A stretch of 64,000 nucleotides of DNA from contig DEAM01000027.1 in NCBI GenBank assembly GCA_002347035.1, positions 32,261 through 96,260 of the forward strand, written 5' to 3'. The notes under the pieces were generated by a model. That model was given only the letters and a program-made list of their open reading frames with translations, had not been told where the DNA came from and made no database searches. The DNA comes from Gemmatimonadales bacterium UBA2982. GTDB lineage: Bacteria; Gemmatimonadota; Gemmatimonadetes; Longimicrobiales; Gaopeijiaceae. This document shows, piece by piece, positions 62,990 through 64,000 of this stretch (position 1 is its first letter; the number at the start of each line of letters is the position of its first letter). A program made the position numbers and the translations under genes.

Positions 62990-63301
62990 ATGGCTAATTG
63001 GCTACAGGTGTCATCAGTATCAGAGTGCCCTGAAGGGGAGCTCAGGGGCGTCGTAGCGGAAGGTCAGCATATCGTGCTCGCAAACGTAGAGGGGACTATC
63101 TACGCATTGAGAGACCAGTGTTCCCACGAGGAGTATCCGCTCTCGGACGGCGAACTGGATGGTGACGAAATCGTCTGTGTTTATCACGGTGCCCGTTTCA
63201 ACGCCTGCACTGGAGCCCGAAAAACGTTGCCTGCGGTATTGCCTATAAAGTCCTTCCCGATCGAAGTCAGGGAAGGTGATATCTACGTCGACGTCACATA
63301 A
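62990..63301 (+). CDS. Rieske-type [2Fe-2S] ferredoxin (NirD/bphF-like)
   Basis: A small soluble Rieske protein (103 aa). The ligand pairs are Cys44/His46 in QCSHEEYP and Cys63/His66 in CVYHGARF, the spacing of NirD and dioxygenase ferredoxins. The frame opens at GTG 62966, but ATG 62990 matches the family start although it has no clear Shine-Dalgarno sequence. It sits between sufD and sufS and may supply electrons for Fe-S assembly, as proposed for similar suf operons. Confidence 0.88.
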   Translation: MANWLQVSSVSECPEGELRGVVAEGQHIVLANVEGTIYALRDQCSHEEYPLSDGELDGDEIVCVYHGARFNACTGARKTLPAVLPIKSFPIEVREGDIYVDVT

Positions 63302-63311
63302 AGAGCCTCAA

Positions 63312-64000
63312 GTGCCAACTAATTTCGATCCAGTCCGCATTCGCGAGGAATTCCCTACGCTTCACCAAGAAGTAAATGGGAAGAGACTCGTTTATCTGGA
63401 CAGCGCAGCTACATCTCAAAAACCACAAGCTGTACTTGAAGTACTGGCATCTTACTATGAGCGTGACAACGCGAATGTCCACCGGGGCATCCATGAGCTA
63501 TCGCGTCGGGCGACCATCGCGTTTGAGGAGGCACGGGGTAAGGTTGCTCAGTGGGTCAACGCTGCCGAGCCTGCCGAGATTGTCTGGACGCGAGGCACTA
63601 CAGAAGCCATTAATCTAGTCTCGGTAGCGTGGGGAACCGACAACCTCAGCGCAGGCGATGAGATCCTCACCTCCGTTCTCGAGCACCATTCGAACATCAT
63701 CCCTTGGCAACTCCTAGCACGCCGTACAGGAGCCAAGCTCAAATACATTGAGGTAGACGACCAGGGTCGCCTGATACTGGACAACCTCTCAGCACTTCTT
63801 ACGAATCGAACTAAAATTGTAGCGATTTCCCACGTGTCTAACGCGCTCGGGACCGTGAATCGACTCAAAGATATTTCGGCTGCGGCAAAGCAAGTAGGAG
63901 CGTTAGTCGTGGCCGATGGGGCTCAGGGCGCCGTGCATACAAAGGTTGACGTCCAGGAACTGGGTGTAGACTGCTATGCTTTCAGTGGCCACAAAATGTG
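63312..64000 (+). CDS. sufS: Cysteine desulfurase SufS (3' truncated)
   Basis: SufS mobilises sulfur from cysteine for the SufBCD scaffold. The visible 229 residues start at GTG 63312, 10 nt after the Rieske stop, with the SufS hallmark YLDSAATSQKPQAV, NVHRGIHELSRRAT, TRGTTEAINLVS and SVLEHHSNIIPWQ. The window ends just after the catalytic Schiff-base lysine in FSGHKM; the C-terminal active cysteine lies beyond. SufE/SufU and SufA-like genes are not visible. Confidence 0.95.
   Translation, partial: MPTNFDPVRIREEFPTLHQEVNGKRLVYLDSAATSQKPQAVLEVLASYYERDNANVHRGIHELSRRATIAFEEARGKVAQWVNAAEPAEIVWTRGTTEAINLVSVAWGTDNLSAGDEILTSVLEHHSNIIPWQLLARRTGAKLKYIEVDDQGRLILDNLSALLTNRTKIVAISHVSNALGTVNRLKDISAAAKQVGALVVADGAQGAVHTKVDVQELGVDCYAFSGHKM

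Noticed and set aside
1..64000. CRISPR arrays, rRNA operons, insertion sequences, integrases, phage genes or toxin-antitoxin pairs
   Set aside because: None was found: no repeated spacer pattern, no transposase-like ORF and no rRNA sequence. The only close long repeats are the two DUF5916 paralogs.

Overview
The window looks like a chromosomal segment of an uncultured, probably marine, Gram-negative heterotroph, most likely a Gemmatimonadota. This is inferred from gene content: SusC/SusD-type uptake, two DUF5916 outer-membrane proteins, a PQQ propeller with an N-terminal cytochrome c, PIG-L and NHL-propeller exported enzymes, many lipoboxes and signal peptides ending in AQ. No rRNA or marker-gene comparison was possible. 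Coding density is high. I see no rRNA, insertion sequence, integrase, phage gene or CRISPR array.

Layout. 1-7.2 kb: the end of an M28 peptidase with a PDZ domain, gyrA, a compact three-gene operon (CPBP membrane protease, DUF6941-like protein, unknown protein) and a group II PLP decarboxylase. 7.2-12.9 kb: two uncharacterised proteins, a DUF59 Fe-S assembly factor, a HupE/UreJ-like membrane protein, an NHL-propeller lipoprotein with a strong terminator, and a membrane-anchored PP2C phosphatase. 13.1-25.5 kb: a transport and exported-protein region with a 42-residue membrane peptide directly ahead of a sodium:solute symporter, a large PIG-L deacetylase, an NSS transporter whose 3' end overlaps the first of two tandem DUF5916 proteins, and a serine beta-lactamase-like hydrolase. 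25.6-31.3 kb: cupin, VLCAD-like acyl-CoA dehydrogenase, haloalkane dehalogenase coupled to an MDR oxidoreductase, and an exported metallo-beta-lactamase-fold hydrolase. 31.4-36.2 kb: a plug-only TonB-receptor-like protein with a lipoprotein, a matrixin-like metalloprotease, and a divergent TonB-like/TPR lipoprotein pair. 36.2-43.6 kb: SusD, SusC and the cytochrome c-PQQ protein.

43.7-50.7 kb: tRNA-Val(CAC), tRNA-Glu(CTC), pterin carbinolamine dehydratase, a chain of plant-type enoyl-ACP reductase, class III aminotransferase and HAD phosphatase, a Ca2+/cation antiporter, and ligA. 50.7-55 kb: a class V aminotransferase coupled to a PBP4-type carboxypeptidase, a NIPSNAP protein and an exported DUF442 phosphatase-like lipoprotein. 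55.2-59 kb: lutABC followed by two genes resembling the split alpha and beta halves of a thiamine-diphosphate 2-oxoacid decarboxylase. 59.2 kb to the end: sufC-sufB-sufD-Rieske ferredoxin-sufS, with sufS cut by the window edge.

The most unusual items are the lutABC plus split ThDP-decarboxylase-like operon, whose beta half has a degenerate cofactor motif, the unlisted 42-aa membrane peptide, the plug-only TonB protein, and the plant-type FabI.
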